A DNA stretch of 64,000 nt from Gordionus sp. m RMFG-2023 (GCF_954871325.1 NC_088775.1:45919561-45983560); one strand, 5' to 3'. Shown: positions 12,046 to 24,320, counted from the first letter of the stretch. The notes: generated by a model not told the origin, from the sequence alone. Numbers and translations: made by a program.

Positions 12046-12510
12046 ATCTGAAGTTTTCTAAATTTAATATGCAATTGTCCATTATGTTTACTGCTAATAG
12101 GTATAACAAGGAGATTTTATTCAATTTAAATTGCAATCATATTAGAAATTTTAAGAATTTATTTTATTTAAAAATATATATTTTTTTTACTAAAAATGTA
12201 ATATATTTTTCTTGCTTATATAGCATGTAAACAATTTATATAAACGAAAAATCAATTTAATTTATATAAACGAAAAATCAATTTAAATCAAACTATTGAG
12301 TTTATATTACAAAATAAGTCCACAAGGTTAGTATTAAGTTAATAACGAAAAAGAAATATATAAAAAAATTAATCAGGTCATCTCCATAATTATCTATTTT
12401 TATCCAAAAAATTAGCCATAGATTCTTATTTTATTTCTAAACAAACAAAAATAAAAATTATTTTTTAATTTAAAGGTAATTATGAAATATTCTTCCACTA
12501 GTTCATATCT
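12046..12510. other. AT-rich gap
   Basis: No gene seen. A 25-bp unit containing TATATAAACGAAAAATCAAT is repeated twice head to tail near 12235-12285. Confidence 0.5.
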
Positions 12511-12514
12511 CTAT

Positions 12515-12790
12515 TTCACGACTCGAGTTCATAACTCGAGTTTCTTAACTTGAGTTCATAACTCGTGTTTACGACTCGAGTTTATAACTCGATTTTCATA
12601 ACTTGAGTTTAGGAACTTAGTTTACAACTCGAGTATACCTAAAACAAATTATTTGTTATTTGATATTCGATTCGATTTATATTTTATGAATATTAATAAC
12701 ACAATTATTTGATTCGAATAAGGAAAATATATTATTCATCGAATAATTTTTTATCTATTATTCGATCGAATAATTCGAGATTATTCGACT
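12515..12790. repeat. ACTCGAGTT and TATTCGAT short-motif clusters
   Basis: From 12515 to 12640 the words ACTCGAGTT, AACTTGAGTT and AACTCGTGTT recur about nine times at 12-18 bp spacing, centred on the XhoI-like palindrome CTCGAG. From about 12665 to 12790 a second motif takes over: TATTCGAT, GATTCGAA and ATTCGATCGAAT. Both are palindrome-based and CpG-containing in otherwise CpG-poor DNA. They may be subterminal repeats of a transposon whose ends I could not locate. Confidence 0.6.
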
Positions 12791-13855
12791 AGTATAATTT
12801 TTAGTATTAAGAAAAATAATCATATATTATTAGTAGGAATTATTTGGAATTAATCCTATTTAATAAAATTTCCTAGTGGAATAATGAAGAAACATTTTAT
12901 ATTTCTAAAATTGTTAACGGCTCAAATAACTTAATACAAAATTAACTTCTAAAAATTGTTTTATTTATGAACGAAGAAAGTATTTATTTTTATATGCAAT
13001 TAATAACACATATACAATTATAATAAACTAGTAGCTATCCCGTCAAGAATGACGCGCGAATATAAATTTGACTTTTTGCCTAAAATATTTACCACTTCAT
13101 TTGTAAAATATTGCTAGTTGTGAGTTTTGCATACCTTATTTTAGATTGCATAGCTTTTTGAGGATTTATTATTTCCCTACAAGGTATAAATACTCTGTTA
13201 AGGTTTTTTTAAATATTGGAAATTTAGTAACCACCTCTCATCAAAATAAAAATATATTTTTGATTCACATCTCATAAGATAGGTAAATTTCTAATATATC
13301 CATCATTAAAAGGGGAAATATATAATTTACCAACCATTCTAAGGTTAAATAATGAATACTATACTATAATATATCAAGTTTATAAATATTTAAAAAGATT
13401 ATTACTTTGACTTATATCATATACTATTTTAATTTATGTTAATAACATTAACAATAATTAAATGTCTTGGAAATAAAATATTAAAAATTTAAATAGTATT
13501 TTTTAATCAAATTTTATGCTTATAATTAACACGTTTTGAATCTCACCAAACGATTTCTTCTATGGGATCTTATTTGAATCAAAAATCAAAGAGTGGTGGG
13601 GAATTATTAGGAATGCTTTATCATATTAATATATAGTGTTGGGTAAATAAAGGTAAATGTTGTTTTGATTTTTACTTTTTAGCTAATTTTTATATGGAAT
13701 TATTTATTTTTTTTACAAATTTGAATGAGTGGAGAATTATTTTATACACTCTTATATAATAATAAAACCTAGCAATAATTAATGTTGATAAATAAATTTA
13801 TAAGCGAGTGCCCATATTATAACTAATTAAAAATTATATCAATGGAGTATCAAGG
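12791..13855. other. AT-rich gap
   Basis: No coding frame found. A less AT-rich fragment at 13030-13075 (TAGCTATCCCGTCAAGAATG) is unplaced. TAGTGTTGGGTAAAT at 13635 resembles the reverse complement of the 3' terminus of the hAT element ending at 18233, but no matching target duplication is present. Confidence 0.4.
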
Positions 13856-13859
13856 GACG

Positions 13860-14000
13860 TCACAAGAAGTAATTCTCAATTCCAAACACGTCGAATTGTG
13901 CCTCGATTTCCTTCAGAAACTTGGAACGTGAATCAGAGCACTCTATCTGACGAATAACTGATATAATCAATGCGAAGGTTGGAATCATCGCATTTCTAAT
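13860..14000 (-). CDS. Possible terminal exon of an unidentified host gene
   Basis: This 141-bp stretch is markedly less AT-rich than its surroundings. On the minus strand it is open for 46 codons and ends in a TGA complementary to 13860-13862. The peptide has ordinary composition, for example IRNAMIPTFALIISVIRQIE and later FLKEIEAQFDVFGIENYFL. Directly upstream (minus sense) lies a good 3' splice site, a T-rich run ending in CCATTCAG. I do not recognise the family. Upstream sequence to about 14190 has the same composition and is also largely open, but I could not join it in a consistent phase, so this may instead be a pseudogene remnant or a captured fragment. Confidence 0.35.
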   Translation of the reverse strand: MRNAMIPTFALIISVIRQIECSDSRSKFLKEIEAQFDVFGIENYFL

Positions 14001-14487
14001 CTGAATGGAAATAAATAATTAAAAAAATGAAATGCAAAGTGGCTACGGATGAAACCAAACTTGAGCGATGACGTGTAATAGTTGGACACCGAATACCCAG
14101 ATTTGGTTAAAGAAACTTTGCGAGAAATATGCGAAACCTTCCAGATTTTATAAGCACAATTTCCTACAATATTCAATGTCAACTCATATAATTATTATTC
14201 TAAATTATTAAATTTAGTATCTTATATCCAGTATCTAAGATACATATTACTTAAAAGTATTTGTATCTTAACCTACTTTGTATTCAAAAAGATACAGATA
14301 CTTTAAAAAAATTTATATTAGTTAATTTAAATAGTATTAAAATTTAAAATTTTAATGAGAAATTTAATCAGAATTTAGATATTTTAAGATAATGTATGAT
14401 ATATGACGTTGGTCATCATATAGCAATTTGCTAACAATTAGAACTATGATGTTTTATTTGAATCGTATATCCTTCTATTTTAAAATA

Positions 14488-14720
14488 ATGGAAGAAGAAA
14501 ATAGAATAATATGTTTATCTTCGTCTTCAGATGATTCTCCACCGAAAAATATAACTATAAATTTAAATTAAGTAAAGTAACTCAACAAGGACATAATAAA
14601 ATTATTGCAGAATGTAAAGAATGCCACAAATTTTATAATAAATAACATTTATAATCATATTCATCATCATTTCATATTCCATATCAATCTGTTGCTAAAT
14701 TTAGAGGTATTTTAAAATAA
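14488..14720 (+). pseudogene. hAT transposase N-terminal / BED-like region
   Basis: The ATG at 14488 opens a short acidic leader (MEEENRIICLSSSSDD), similar in style to the MSIVLTSSDEDD start at 11639. After a stop the sequence continues with GHNKIIAECKECHKFY, a C-x(2)-C pattern typical of the first half of a BED finger. The second half is not recognisable. The interruption means the copy is not intact. Confidence 0.6.
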
Positions 14721-15348
14721 ATTTTTATATTGATTAATAATGAAATTAAAATGATGTATAAAAATTATCTATGAAAAGAATTAGAATATTAATATTGAAA
14801 TAAAAAGAGGTTGTTAATTTGAACACTAGGCCAAAATATAATCCAAATATTTGGGGTACCATTTTTATATGATAGAGTACTTAGCAATATTTAATCCACC
14901 TTTCATATATATTTTTTTTTAATTTTTGCATATATGCTAAAAATATAATTTTTTTTATAAAATAAATAGATGACCATGACCATTATATTGCATTTTAAAA
15001 AAAATTCTTACAAAAGTATCTAAGTTTTTAATTATTATTTATAAAATTTTAATAGGTAATAGTTATTATTTATAAATAAGACAAAATTTTTATAAATATC
15101 ATAATATTTTAATATAAATACATTTCATTTAATTCTATCATTTCAAAGTAAACATTTTACAAAAAATTAGTAAATCTCGAATATTAAATATTTTATTGTT
15201 TCACTTATAGAGACGTCATGAATCATATAAAAATTATATGAACCATCATAATATGTTACACAAACAGAAAAATAAAAAGAAATTGTGAAAACTGCATCAT
15301 TAACTCAAAAAACATTAGAATTTGAAATGATAAAAAGAAAAAAATATC

Positions 15349-15460
15349 TCAAGAAAAATTTAATAATTTATTAACTTCATTTGCTGTTAAAGGAATGCAT
15401 CCATTATCTATAGTTGAGGAAAAGGAATTTGTCAAATTGATGGAAGGTAAATTTAATTTT
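15349..15460 (+). pseudogene. hAT transposase, segment with the MHPLSIVE motif
   Basis: Read on the + strand: LLTSFAVKGMHPLSIVEEKE then FVKLMEG, followed by GTAAAT. The pattern (I.DM.PLSIVE..GF..L) is highly characteristic of animal hAT transposases just before the catalytic core. The GTAAAT that follows could be a 5' splice site, since homology stops there. Confidence 0.8.
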
Positions 15461-15737
15461 TTTCTCTTATCCTTATTTCTTCTACTTGTCAATTTATTAG
15501 AAATATTATCTTGTATTGGATTATCATTACCAATTAAAAAATTTTCTCGAAGATCTTTGCAAAGAAAAATTGAGAAAAGCTTCATATATGAAACTGATAA
15601 TTTAAAATAGTTATGGCTGGAGTGTGTAGCTAGAGAAATAAGAGAAAATTAAATGGAAAGAAAATAGGGAATCAGACATATATCTACATTACTGCAGATT
15701 TGGTCTACTAAGACTAGATTTCTTCTTGGAATGACTT

Positions 15738-16293
15738 TGTTACATTATAGGAATTAATAAATTAAAATATTGGTTATTGAATAGTAATATGTTTTAATTT
15801 ATATAACGTACATTCATTATATTTATTCAAATAGTGTTTTTATTTTTTGTTATGAATTCAAATTCAACTTATATTACTTTTTATTTTTCGTAATTTGAAA
15901 AATGATAATAATAACAACTGAGCACTACAAGCTATATGAAGTCACGATTTGTAAGGACAATGGATATCAAGCTCACGATTTAAACAAAAACGTGTAAAAA
16001 CGAACAAACCAACGATTTGGACAAGCCAACGATGTGACTTATGCAACATTGACAACCAAAACGATAAACCACTTGAACAGCAAACTCTCTATGACTTCTT
16101 AGATGAAATTATGGGAAGGCTTGTAGAAGAGGGAGAATGTTACATTATAGGAATTAATAAATTAAAATATTGGTTATTGAATAGTAATATGTTTTAATTT
16201 ATATAACATACATTCATTATATTTATTCAAATAATGTTTTTATTTTTTATTATGAATTCAAATTCAACTTGTATTACTTTTTATTTTTCGTAA
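15738..16293 (+). mobile_element. TRIM-like element with 156-bp terminal direct repeats
   Basis: Two direct repeats, 15738-15893 and 16138-16293, start with TGTTACATTATAGG and differ at only four of 156 positions by my reading (all A/G transitions). They enclose 244 bp with no coding capacity, and the right repeat is preceded by a purine tract (AGAAGAGGGAGAA) like a polypurine tract. Size and layout fit a terminal-repeat retrotransposon in miniature. No clear target duplication or tRNA-primed site was identified. It is younger than the hAT element it interrupts. Confidence 0.75.
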
Positions 16294-16519
16294 CCTTACT
16301 TTTTGTTTTTTGTTTAATCATATATATTATAATTTTATATAGTATATATATAGCATGTGTATAAAGAGAAAAAGTAGTTAGTTAATAATAATAAAATATA
16401 TTTTTACTTACTCGCAGGTATATCCTTTCCTTCTTTCTTTTCAGACTTATCACTGGGTAATGAAATAATATGCCAATTATATTTATAAATTCAATTTAAT
16501 AAATATTTAAATAAGCTCT

Positions 16520-17870
16520 CAAGCGATAGTTTACAAAGACAATCTCGGGCCCTTGTTGTAAGAAGATTTTTGAAAAGCCACACATATGATAAAATAGCAG
16601 AATTAGTTGATGATATCCATCATGACTTTGATAAAAAAGTTATAGCAACTGTGACAGACAACGGATCTAAATTCAAGAAAGCTTTCAAGGAGTTTGGATA
16701 TTCTATGGAAGGTGTGGAGCATGTATAGAATTTGAAATCATTGAAAGTATTATTTAATACTTCTTTTATTTTAATATTTATTATGATATAGTAAATTTAA
16801 TAAAAAAATTTATTCAAATAAAATTATTTATTTGTTTAAATTTAAGGGTCTAAAGAAGCCTCAATAACATTGCCTCGGCACTTTCGTTGTCAATGCCATA
16901 CGATAAGTCTTATTGCCACAACAGATGTCGAAAAAGTTATTAAAGATTTTCCTAACAATTCTAAAATTCATCATCCCGCACTGCTAAATGTACTAAGTTA
17001 TGGAATGCTAGTAATAGACCTAAAACTGCAGAACTAATCAAAGCAGTTTTAGGAAAACAATTAATTACACCATGCTGTACAGATGGAATAGTATGTTTGA
17101 TAGCCTTAGTAGTTCATTAAAATTTAAAGGCGAACTTCCTAAATTATGTCAAAAATTTGAATTTCCAAAATTAAGAGATATTGAAATTCAATATTTAGAA
17201 GAATATTGCCATATAATGTCCCCATTGGCTATAGCGATTGATAAAATACAAAGTGAAATCAACTACTATTATGGAGAATCAGTTCCAATATTAAATGTCG
17301 TTAAAAAAAATTATAAAATTTAATTCAAACTGATCTACATTTTTGCAAACCATTAGCTATTGCAGTAGAAAATTTTTTAAATAAAAGATTTAAAAATATA
17401 TATGAATTTGATAATAACTTAAAAGCGCATTTTTGGCCACTATTTCTCATACCTATATTAAACATATTTGGATTGATGGTGGAAAAGAAAAAAATACCTT
17501 CAGGATTTATTAATGCATAAAGCTTTAATTATTTTTAAAAATAATATTGAAATTAATACGTCAACAAAATCCAATTGATGAAGATGATGATTACTTTTGT
17601 TTTAAAAGTACCACATCCAATTCTAATAATTCAATAAATGATATAATCAGAGGTCCTAAATTATATGAAATTTAACAGGCGCAGTATAAATTTGTTAAAT
17701 GGGTATAAATATAAAAGAAATATTTATTAAATATAACACAATATTACCATCCTCTGCCCCTGTTGAACGATTATTTAGCTTTGGTAATATGGTCAATAGA
17801 CCAATCAAAGACTGAACGATAAATTATTTGAAAAATTAATAATATTAAAAAATAATGCTAATTTATGATG
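16520..17870 (+). pseudogene. hAT transposase, catalytic and C-terminal region
   Basis: In order on the + strand: VTDNGSKFKKAFKEFGYS near 16.65 kb (second catalytic block), CHTISLIATTDVEKVIKD near 16.9 kb, then an open segment 17072-17323 with WNSMFDSLSSSLKF, FPKLRDIEIQYLEEYC and PLAIAIDKIQ, then PLAIAVENFLNKRFKNIYE, and finally [19 protein letters not shown] near 17.76 kb, which is the hAT dimerisation motif. Several frame changes and stops separate these blocks, and at least one A/T-rich stretch (16.73-16.85 kb) may be an intron. The copy is not functional as it stands. Confidence 0.88.
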
Positions 17871-18233
17871 TTGATATATTAATATTTACTAATTAATTTT
17901 TTATTCTGATATCGTTTTCATTATTATAATATACAATTTTTTTTAAAAATATCGCATTATCTTATATAACAAATTTGTTATTTTCTACAATTTATTTTCA
18001 TATTTTTTATAAATTTATATTATAGATAAGAAAATAAAGCTTTATACATTTTAATTTCGACTATTTAAAGTTTTTAAGAAAGTATCTTGTAACTTAGATA
18101 CCTTTTTTTAAAAAGATACATGTATCTTGTATCTTATTGGAATATTTCTAAAGTATCTTGAATATTAAATACAAAATTTTATAAAGTATCTGTATCCGAA
18201 TACAATTTTCTGAAAATTTACCCAACCCTGAGA

Positions 18234-20096
18234 AACAAAATCTTTTTTTATTATTGCCGTTAGGTATAAAATAAATATCTTTGAAATAAAATCAATATAT
18301 CTAGCAAATAGGCAGTCTACCAAAAATCAAAGACGTTGGATCAATAAGATAGTGTTTGAATTGGGTATCTAATTGCTGAAGATTGAAAGGTATTTAATGT
18401 ACGATTGGTTTATAAGTCTACGTACTGTTAAGAAGTTTGGAATAATTATGAGGCTCTGCATACGCATTTCAAAAATTCAGAAAATTATATAAAAAGTGCA
18501 AAATTTAATAAGCTAACCACCCGGTTGGAAATTGGCGAATTCTTGTCCGATCTCGCCTTGATGTATATAATTCTATTTGAATCATTCAATATGTCTTTAA
18601 GGCTTTAGTCAAGGACAATCAGTTTACCTAACACTGAAAATCAATAAAGTGTAAGTATTCGTGTAAAACAATCGTTTAAGAATATGCCTGGTAGGTTCCA
18701 AATCACTTTTACAATTTTAAATTAATGTTTATTTAATATTTTATTTCCCTTTTTTGTCACAAATGACTTGTTACATAAATCAATTTTTATAATTATACTA
18801 TTCTACTTAAATAAAACGAAATATTTATAAAATAAATTAAATTTAGCCAATATAAGGTAAACAATATTATTGACTATCGAAACCTAATTTTTAAAATCCT
18901 TTCCTGTAAAAATACAAAAAGTGGAGATAAAATAGTCTAATTCTCAGGTGACGATTTGCGAAGTAGAACATATGAGAATATCTCAAAAAGCTAAAGGAAA
19001 CAGAAGGCTCACTTGTATCAGATAAATAAAATTTATTACTGCCTTATTAGACAATATGAAAAATAGGTTGGCTAGATTTGATGTTTTTAGTAAATAAAAA
19101 TACTATAATAAATTAGGTTTTAGCAATGGCGTCGCTAGCTAGATGCTTTGACTGCTAGAAACCCTTTTTCAAAATTAGGCACCAATTTTGAAAATGGATT
19201 CGCACCCTTTTTCAAAAATTTAGCACTGAATTAAAATAATTAGTTAATATTAAATAGTAACCTTACGAAATTTTAGTGCATATTTTAAATAAATATTATT
19301 TTCCATGTGGCACGATGTATTTATATTATAATTAGTATTTTATAAGATATTCCTACACATTAAAATACCTAATAAATATAATACGCGAAGGTTTTAAATT
19401 AAATACATATAAATCAGAGGACTAACTTATTTAAAATATTTTGCCAATTTTTTAGATATTTGGTGTTATGTTAGGTCAGCACCGTATCCATGTTTTTCCT
19501 AAGATAGTGGGGGGGGGGAGATTTTTGGGGAATTTTTGCCCCTCAAACCCCCTTAGCTGGTCTTGGCCTGGTCATATGTTTGAGCTATTCCATCAAATTA
19601 TTCATAATTCAATAATTATGTCAATATTTTTAGCTTTTATTTACTAATTCGCGTTTATGGTGCTTAAAGAAGAAATAAAGGATATAACCATTTTTTTATT
19701 ATATTAAATTAGGTATTATTTTATATGTATATGAAACTTCTTAGTTTTCTTATAATATCGAAATCCCTATAAAAATCACATGATTTAATTTAAACAAAGA
19801 TAATTAATAGTAATATAATATCTTCTCGAAAATATATTGAAAAACGTCCATATCTGTCAATTACAAATAAACTGGGATAAATAATACAACTTACGTATAT
19901 ATCAATATAATCTAAGTAAATATCTGCATAAATTCTAATAAATGATCAACAATTATTATTATTTATTCTCATTAAATTTTCTTTCTTCTTTTTCAGAAGT
20001 TCCATATTTTCTCTTAACCATACCTAATAGTTGTCATTTTGCTGTTGATTATCATTTAAAACAGTGTGTGGGTCATAGCTTGATTGATATTGTAAT
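18234..20096. other. AT-rich gap without recognisable genes
   Basis: Both strands lack protein-like frames. A run of ten G residues occurs near 19510. GGCGTCGCTAGCTAG at 19133 resembles the GGCGTAGCTAGG hAT-MITE terminus; no partner end was located. Confidence 0.45.
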
Positions 20097-20745
20097 CAGT
20101 GTCTACATGGCCGGGATGGATAGGAGACAAATGTCTCCAAAATATATTGAAATTATTTTTTTTATATTATAAGCTTTCTTATTAATTTTTTATCATAATA
20201 TTTTACAATTTCACACGTAAATATTAATATTATTTTTATTTGTTAATTTTCTAAAAGTAATTAACATATACGATTAATTTTAATAATAAATTTATCTAAG
20301 AATATAATAAATCATTTAAAATTTTAGAAAAATACTTTAAATATGTATTATTAAAAAATAAGATTTTCGATAGGTTAACTAATTTTAACTATATTCTTTA
20401 TTTAATAATTAGCAAACATCCAAAGTTATTGAAGATTTATAGATTATATTTTCTTCTCATTCAATGATCAATCCCAATGGAGTGGTCCAAACAGCTTTTT
20501 AATTGCCGATTAATTATTAGTAAGAATTAGATATTTAATTGTTTTTTCTAGCCTAAATAGGCATGAAAAGATGTAAATAAAATTTTGTTGTGAATAAATG
20601 GTAGCTGATTTTTTTTTATTAATATCACTATAGCTTTAAGGTTTGGCGAATATCGCGGCCAAAGGTGCGGATTTTTTTTAGGGAGGTAGGGGTGGATTTT
20701 ATAGGAGGGTTTGCCTCCATCAAATTTTCTGCCATTGAGACGTTG
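20097..20745 (-). mobile_element. Old MITE related to the one at 50129-50698
   Basis: The left end CAGTGTCTACATGG and the complemented right end CAACGTCTCAATGG form an imperfect inverted repeat like CAGCGTCTACATGA of the element at 50.1 kb. Near the right end, the complement reads CCTACCTCCCTAAAAAAAAT followed by CCGC, also shared with that element, in opposite orientation. The 8-bp flanks match only partly, as expected for an old copy. Confidence 0.6.
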
Positions 20746-22960
20746 ATTATACTGTTGATTGTGATTAATATTAATGGTTAATGAGTCATAACTTGGTTGA
20801 TCCGTAGCTTCATTGAGCAGTCATGATCCTTCTTATCTTACGATTGTTAAAATTAATTCAGTATCATTGTAGTTGACTGTACAGAATATTACAGAAAGTA
20901 ATTCAGCCAGATGCCTTTTTTTTAAATTACCTCCAAAATGTATTCTTTATTCGTTTATTTTAATATTATTCCAGCACTTCTTCACTGTCAATCATAATCC
21001 TAAATTTCCAATATAAAATACAAAATATCTGATTCCATTATTCACATGAGACTTTTTATTACATGATGGATTACTTTTTCCCTCTCCTTGGGTCTGAATT
21101 AATATCAAAAAGCCAATTCCCTTTGTTGTATCTGTTGATATATAATTGACATTTATGGACGTTCTTCAATTGATTTCGAATAAGAGATATATAACATTTT
21201 TAATATCTTTGTTCTTTTTAGATCATGTGACATTATTATATAGATTTATATTTGTAAAATAAAGAATTGGCAATATAGAATCATATATTGTTAAAAAGTG
21301 ATGCCGCTTTTTCAACAAAGGAGAAGACATTTGAGAAAAATTTGACGCAATGTAAGTAATTAACAATATACGATCATGGAACATTAAGAATAAAATAAAA
21401 AAAGATTTGAAAACAAACCTACAAAATTATATTTGTATGCAATTTATAAAATTATAAATAAGAAAGTAGAGAAAAATTGGAATAGATGGAAGGGAAAAAG
21501 GGAAGAGAGGAAAAAAAAGAAATTTAAATGAAAGATGTTTTCAAAAGAATTTGGTTGGGTTAAAATGTTTTGATATATAGAAGTTAAAGTTTTGGATATA
21601 TAAATGAATAATATTTTATTTTATATATATTAATAGTTTATATAGTTGAAAGAATTAAATTTAAAATGTATAAATTTATAAAAGTAAAGTTAATGTTGAA
21701 TTTAAAAGAAAATTTGGTAATTTAAAAAGAAAGAGAAGGATGAAATTAAATAAAGTTTTATTTAAAAAAAATTTTTTATATGTTATTTTAAAATTAATAG
21801 TTAAATTTTGAGTTAATAAAAGATAAGATAGAAATTAAAGTATGGGTTTAAAAGGTTTTCAATGGTCTTAATTGAGTAAATAAAATAAGTGATCAAAAGT
21901 AAAACATGGGTTTAGAAGAGTTTTTTTAGGTTTATCTTAGAATATAAAATTTTTTTGGGAACCATTGGATATGATATATATTATTTATTTTGGAAAAAAA
22001 AATTGGAACTTTGGCATATGGTGGGGGTAATAATTTAGGTATATGTTTTGATTTTATTTTTTAAACCATCTGTCTTTATAATAAGGTTTATTTTGAAAAC
22101 CTTAAAACTCTTGAATGGCGTTATAGGTATTCCGTCATAAGAAATTAAGACCTTACGATATGCAGGACAGAAAAGATTGCTTAATATTTAAATTTTGAGA
22201 TTATAATTAGCATAAATAAATTTTTTTGAAGTATCAAAAATATATATATATTGTGATAATATTGATATTTTAAAAAAATATGGTGAAATAAAAATTATGG
22301 ATATGAAATATTTTACTAATATTTAAAAAAAAATGAAAAGAAAATTATGGATATGAAATGTCTGAATAATGTTGTATATAAAAAAAAAGTGATAAATGAA
22401 ATAAAAAAGAGAAATTATGTGATGAAATAGAAAATATGCAAATTCCAGATTTTAAAGTTAGGTATTAAACATGTGCTAAAGATGGGTTAATAATCAAGAA
22501 TGGGTCAATTTTCTTAAAATATAAAAAATATAATAAATTTCAAATCATAATATAACTTTCCTCGCTTTGATTCTTGTTATTGAATATATAAATATAAATA
22601 ATCAAATTAATTATTATAAAAAATATTCATTCTAACTTGATAAGTCTAAATATATTTTTAAAATCTTAAAGATATTCATGAAGTATTAAAGAAAACAATA
22701 AATCCTTACTTCTCTGGAAATGACAAAATTTTAAACTATATTCTTATTAGTATATAGATTTTCTTTTATATTGATTAGTCTATATAAAATATTAAAGATA
22801 TTCATTAATTAATAAACTGAAAATGTTAATAAAGAGCAGGAATATTTAATTATATTCTCATCAAAAGGTATATATTCTAACTTGCTTAATCTAATAATAT
22901 TCATTATGTATTAAACATCACCTTTACTTTCTCTGTAAATCTATATTATAATTTTTCGAT
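20746..22960. other. AT-rich gap without recognisable genes
   Basis: No coding frame stands out. 21480-21525 is purine-only over most of its length (GGAAGGGAAAAAGGGAAGAG). Between 22220 and 22400 the phrase AAAATTATGGATATGAAAT recurs twice. Confidence 0.45.
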
Positions 22961-22967
22961 GTCCTCA

Positions 22968-23090
22968 CTACGTCATCGTGACATCATGTCATCGCTACAT
23001 CATGTCATCGTTACGTCATGTCATAGTTACGTCATGTCATAGTTACGTCATGTCATCGTTACGTCATGTCATCGTTACGTCATGTCTTAT
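22968..23090. repeat. 16-bp tandem repeat containing TTACGTCA
   Basis: About seven head-to-tail copies of CATCGTTACGTCATGT, with variants CATAGTTACGTCATGT and CATCGCTACATCATGT. Each regular copy carries TTACGTCA, the complement of TGACGTAA, which is a CRE/ATF-like site. The spacing is exactly 16 bp. Confidence 0.9.
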
Positions 23091-23099
23091 TTATTTTTT

Positions 23100-23770
23100 A
23101 TTTGTTGATTTTTTTTTATTTTATACAAACAGATGATCCTTTAACTTAAATTTTCTATGCAACTGTAGGAGGCCATATTAAAACCAAAAAGTAATACATT
23201 ATTTATTTACTATTGTTAATTTTATTTTATTTTATACAAACAGATGATCCTATAACTTAAATTTTCTATGCAACTGTAGGAGTCCATATTAAAACCAAAA
23301 AGTAATACATTATTTACTATTGTTGATTTTATTTATTTATTTTATACAAACAGATGATCCTAAAACTTAAATTTTCTATGCAACTGTAGGAGGCCATATT
23401 AAAACCAAAATGTAATACTTTATTTACTATTGTTGATTTTATACATTATTTACTAATGTTGATTTTATTTTATTTATTTATTTATTTTATACAAACAGAT
23501 GATCCTATAACTTAAATTTTCTATGCAACTGTAGTAGTCCATATTAAAACCAAAAAGTAATACATTATTTACTATTGTTGATTTTATTTATTTATTTTAT
23601 ACAAAATTTACCTATAACTTAAATTTTCTATGCAAATCTTATTTTGTCATGATTCTCTAATAAGTGCTATGTTCAGGCTTTCTCAGTTTCCCTTATTACC
23701 AATTCACATGATTTCTTTCAAAATTAGTGGAACTGTAGGAGGCCATATTAAAACCAATTGTCAAAGTATT
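23100..23770 (+). repeat. ~110-140 bp tandem repeat, about five copies
   Basis: Copies share ATACAAACAGATGATCCT, AACTTAAATTTTCTATGCAA, CTGTAGGAGGCCATATTAAA and an AGTAATACATTATTTACTA tail. The last copy (about 23600-23770) differs: a frame from 23630 is open through 23827 (SLISAMFRLSQFPLLPIHMI) and continues into GTVGGHIKTN, so the others may derive from a coding segment with its middle deleted. I do not recognise the peptide. Confidence 0.75.
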
Positions 23771-23859
23771 ACATTATTTACTAAATATTACAAATTATTA
23801 TTATTTTATATAGAAATTCATAACTGAGTTAATTCAATAAATTTAATATCTCTAGGTTT

Positions 23860-24320
23860 GAGAAAATTTTTTCAAAATTATTATGGGTTGGACTGGGCTT
23901 AAAAAATATTTCTCAAAATTAATATTGGCTTGGTTTTCAAAAATTATTAGGGATTGAAATGGGCTTGAGAAACTCTTTTTAAATTATTAAGATCTTGGAT
24001 GCTTGGAAATTTTTTCCAAATATTGTAGGCTTGAACCTATATTGGGATTTTTTAATGTTAAATGTTAGTCTTATGTTATTATTTTTATAAAGTAATATAT
24101 TTTACCCGTAGACTAATGGTCAATCAGAGATTTCCTTTTCATTAATTATAAATTTAATATCTCTGGGCTTGGTTTCAAAATTATTAGGGATTGAGGTGGG
24201 CTTGAGAAAATCTTTTTAAATTATTAAGATCTCAGATGCTTGGATATTTTTTCCAGATATTGTTGGCTTGAACCTAGATTGGGATTATTTAATGTTAAAT
24301 GTTAGTCTTAAATATTTTTA
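23860..24320 (+). repeat. Partial direct duplication, ~170-bp unit
   Basis: Two copies, beginning near 23945 and 24180, share ATTATTAGGGATTGA, GGGCTTGAGAAA, AAATTATTAAGATCT, GATGCTTGGA and GGCTTGAACCTA, ending in AATGTTAAATGTTAGTCTTA. A further shorter fragment lies just upstream near 23865-23940. Non-coding as far as can be seen. Confidence 0.7.

Larger units (their letters stand above)
14213..18233 (+). mobile_element. Decayed hAT transposon split by a TRIM-like insertion
   Basis: The right end is TTTACCCAACCCTG, the complement of the common hAT terminus CAGGGTTGGG. Both margins carry subterminal copies of AGTATCTTGTATC/AGATACA (14215-14310 and 18080-18200). The outermost left terminus is missing. 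Transposase pieces lie on the + strand from an ATG at 14488 to about 17870, separated by intron-like or degenerate DNA. The terminal-repeat element 15738-16293 is inserted in the middle. Confidence 0.8.

Noticed and set aside
13635-13650. TAGTGTTGGGTAAAT as left terminus of the 14.2-18.2 kb hAT
   Set aside because: It partly matches the right terminus, but 8-bp flanks differ and a compositionally distinct block lies between it and the subterminal repeats.
19942-20172. 76-codon frame as a gene
   Set aside because: AT-driven composition, no motif, and its right part overlaps the terminus of a MITE.
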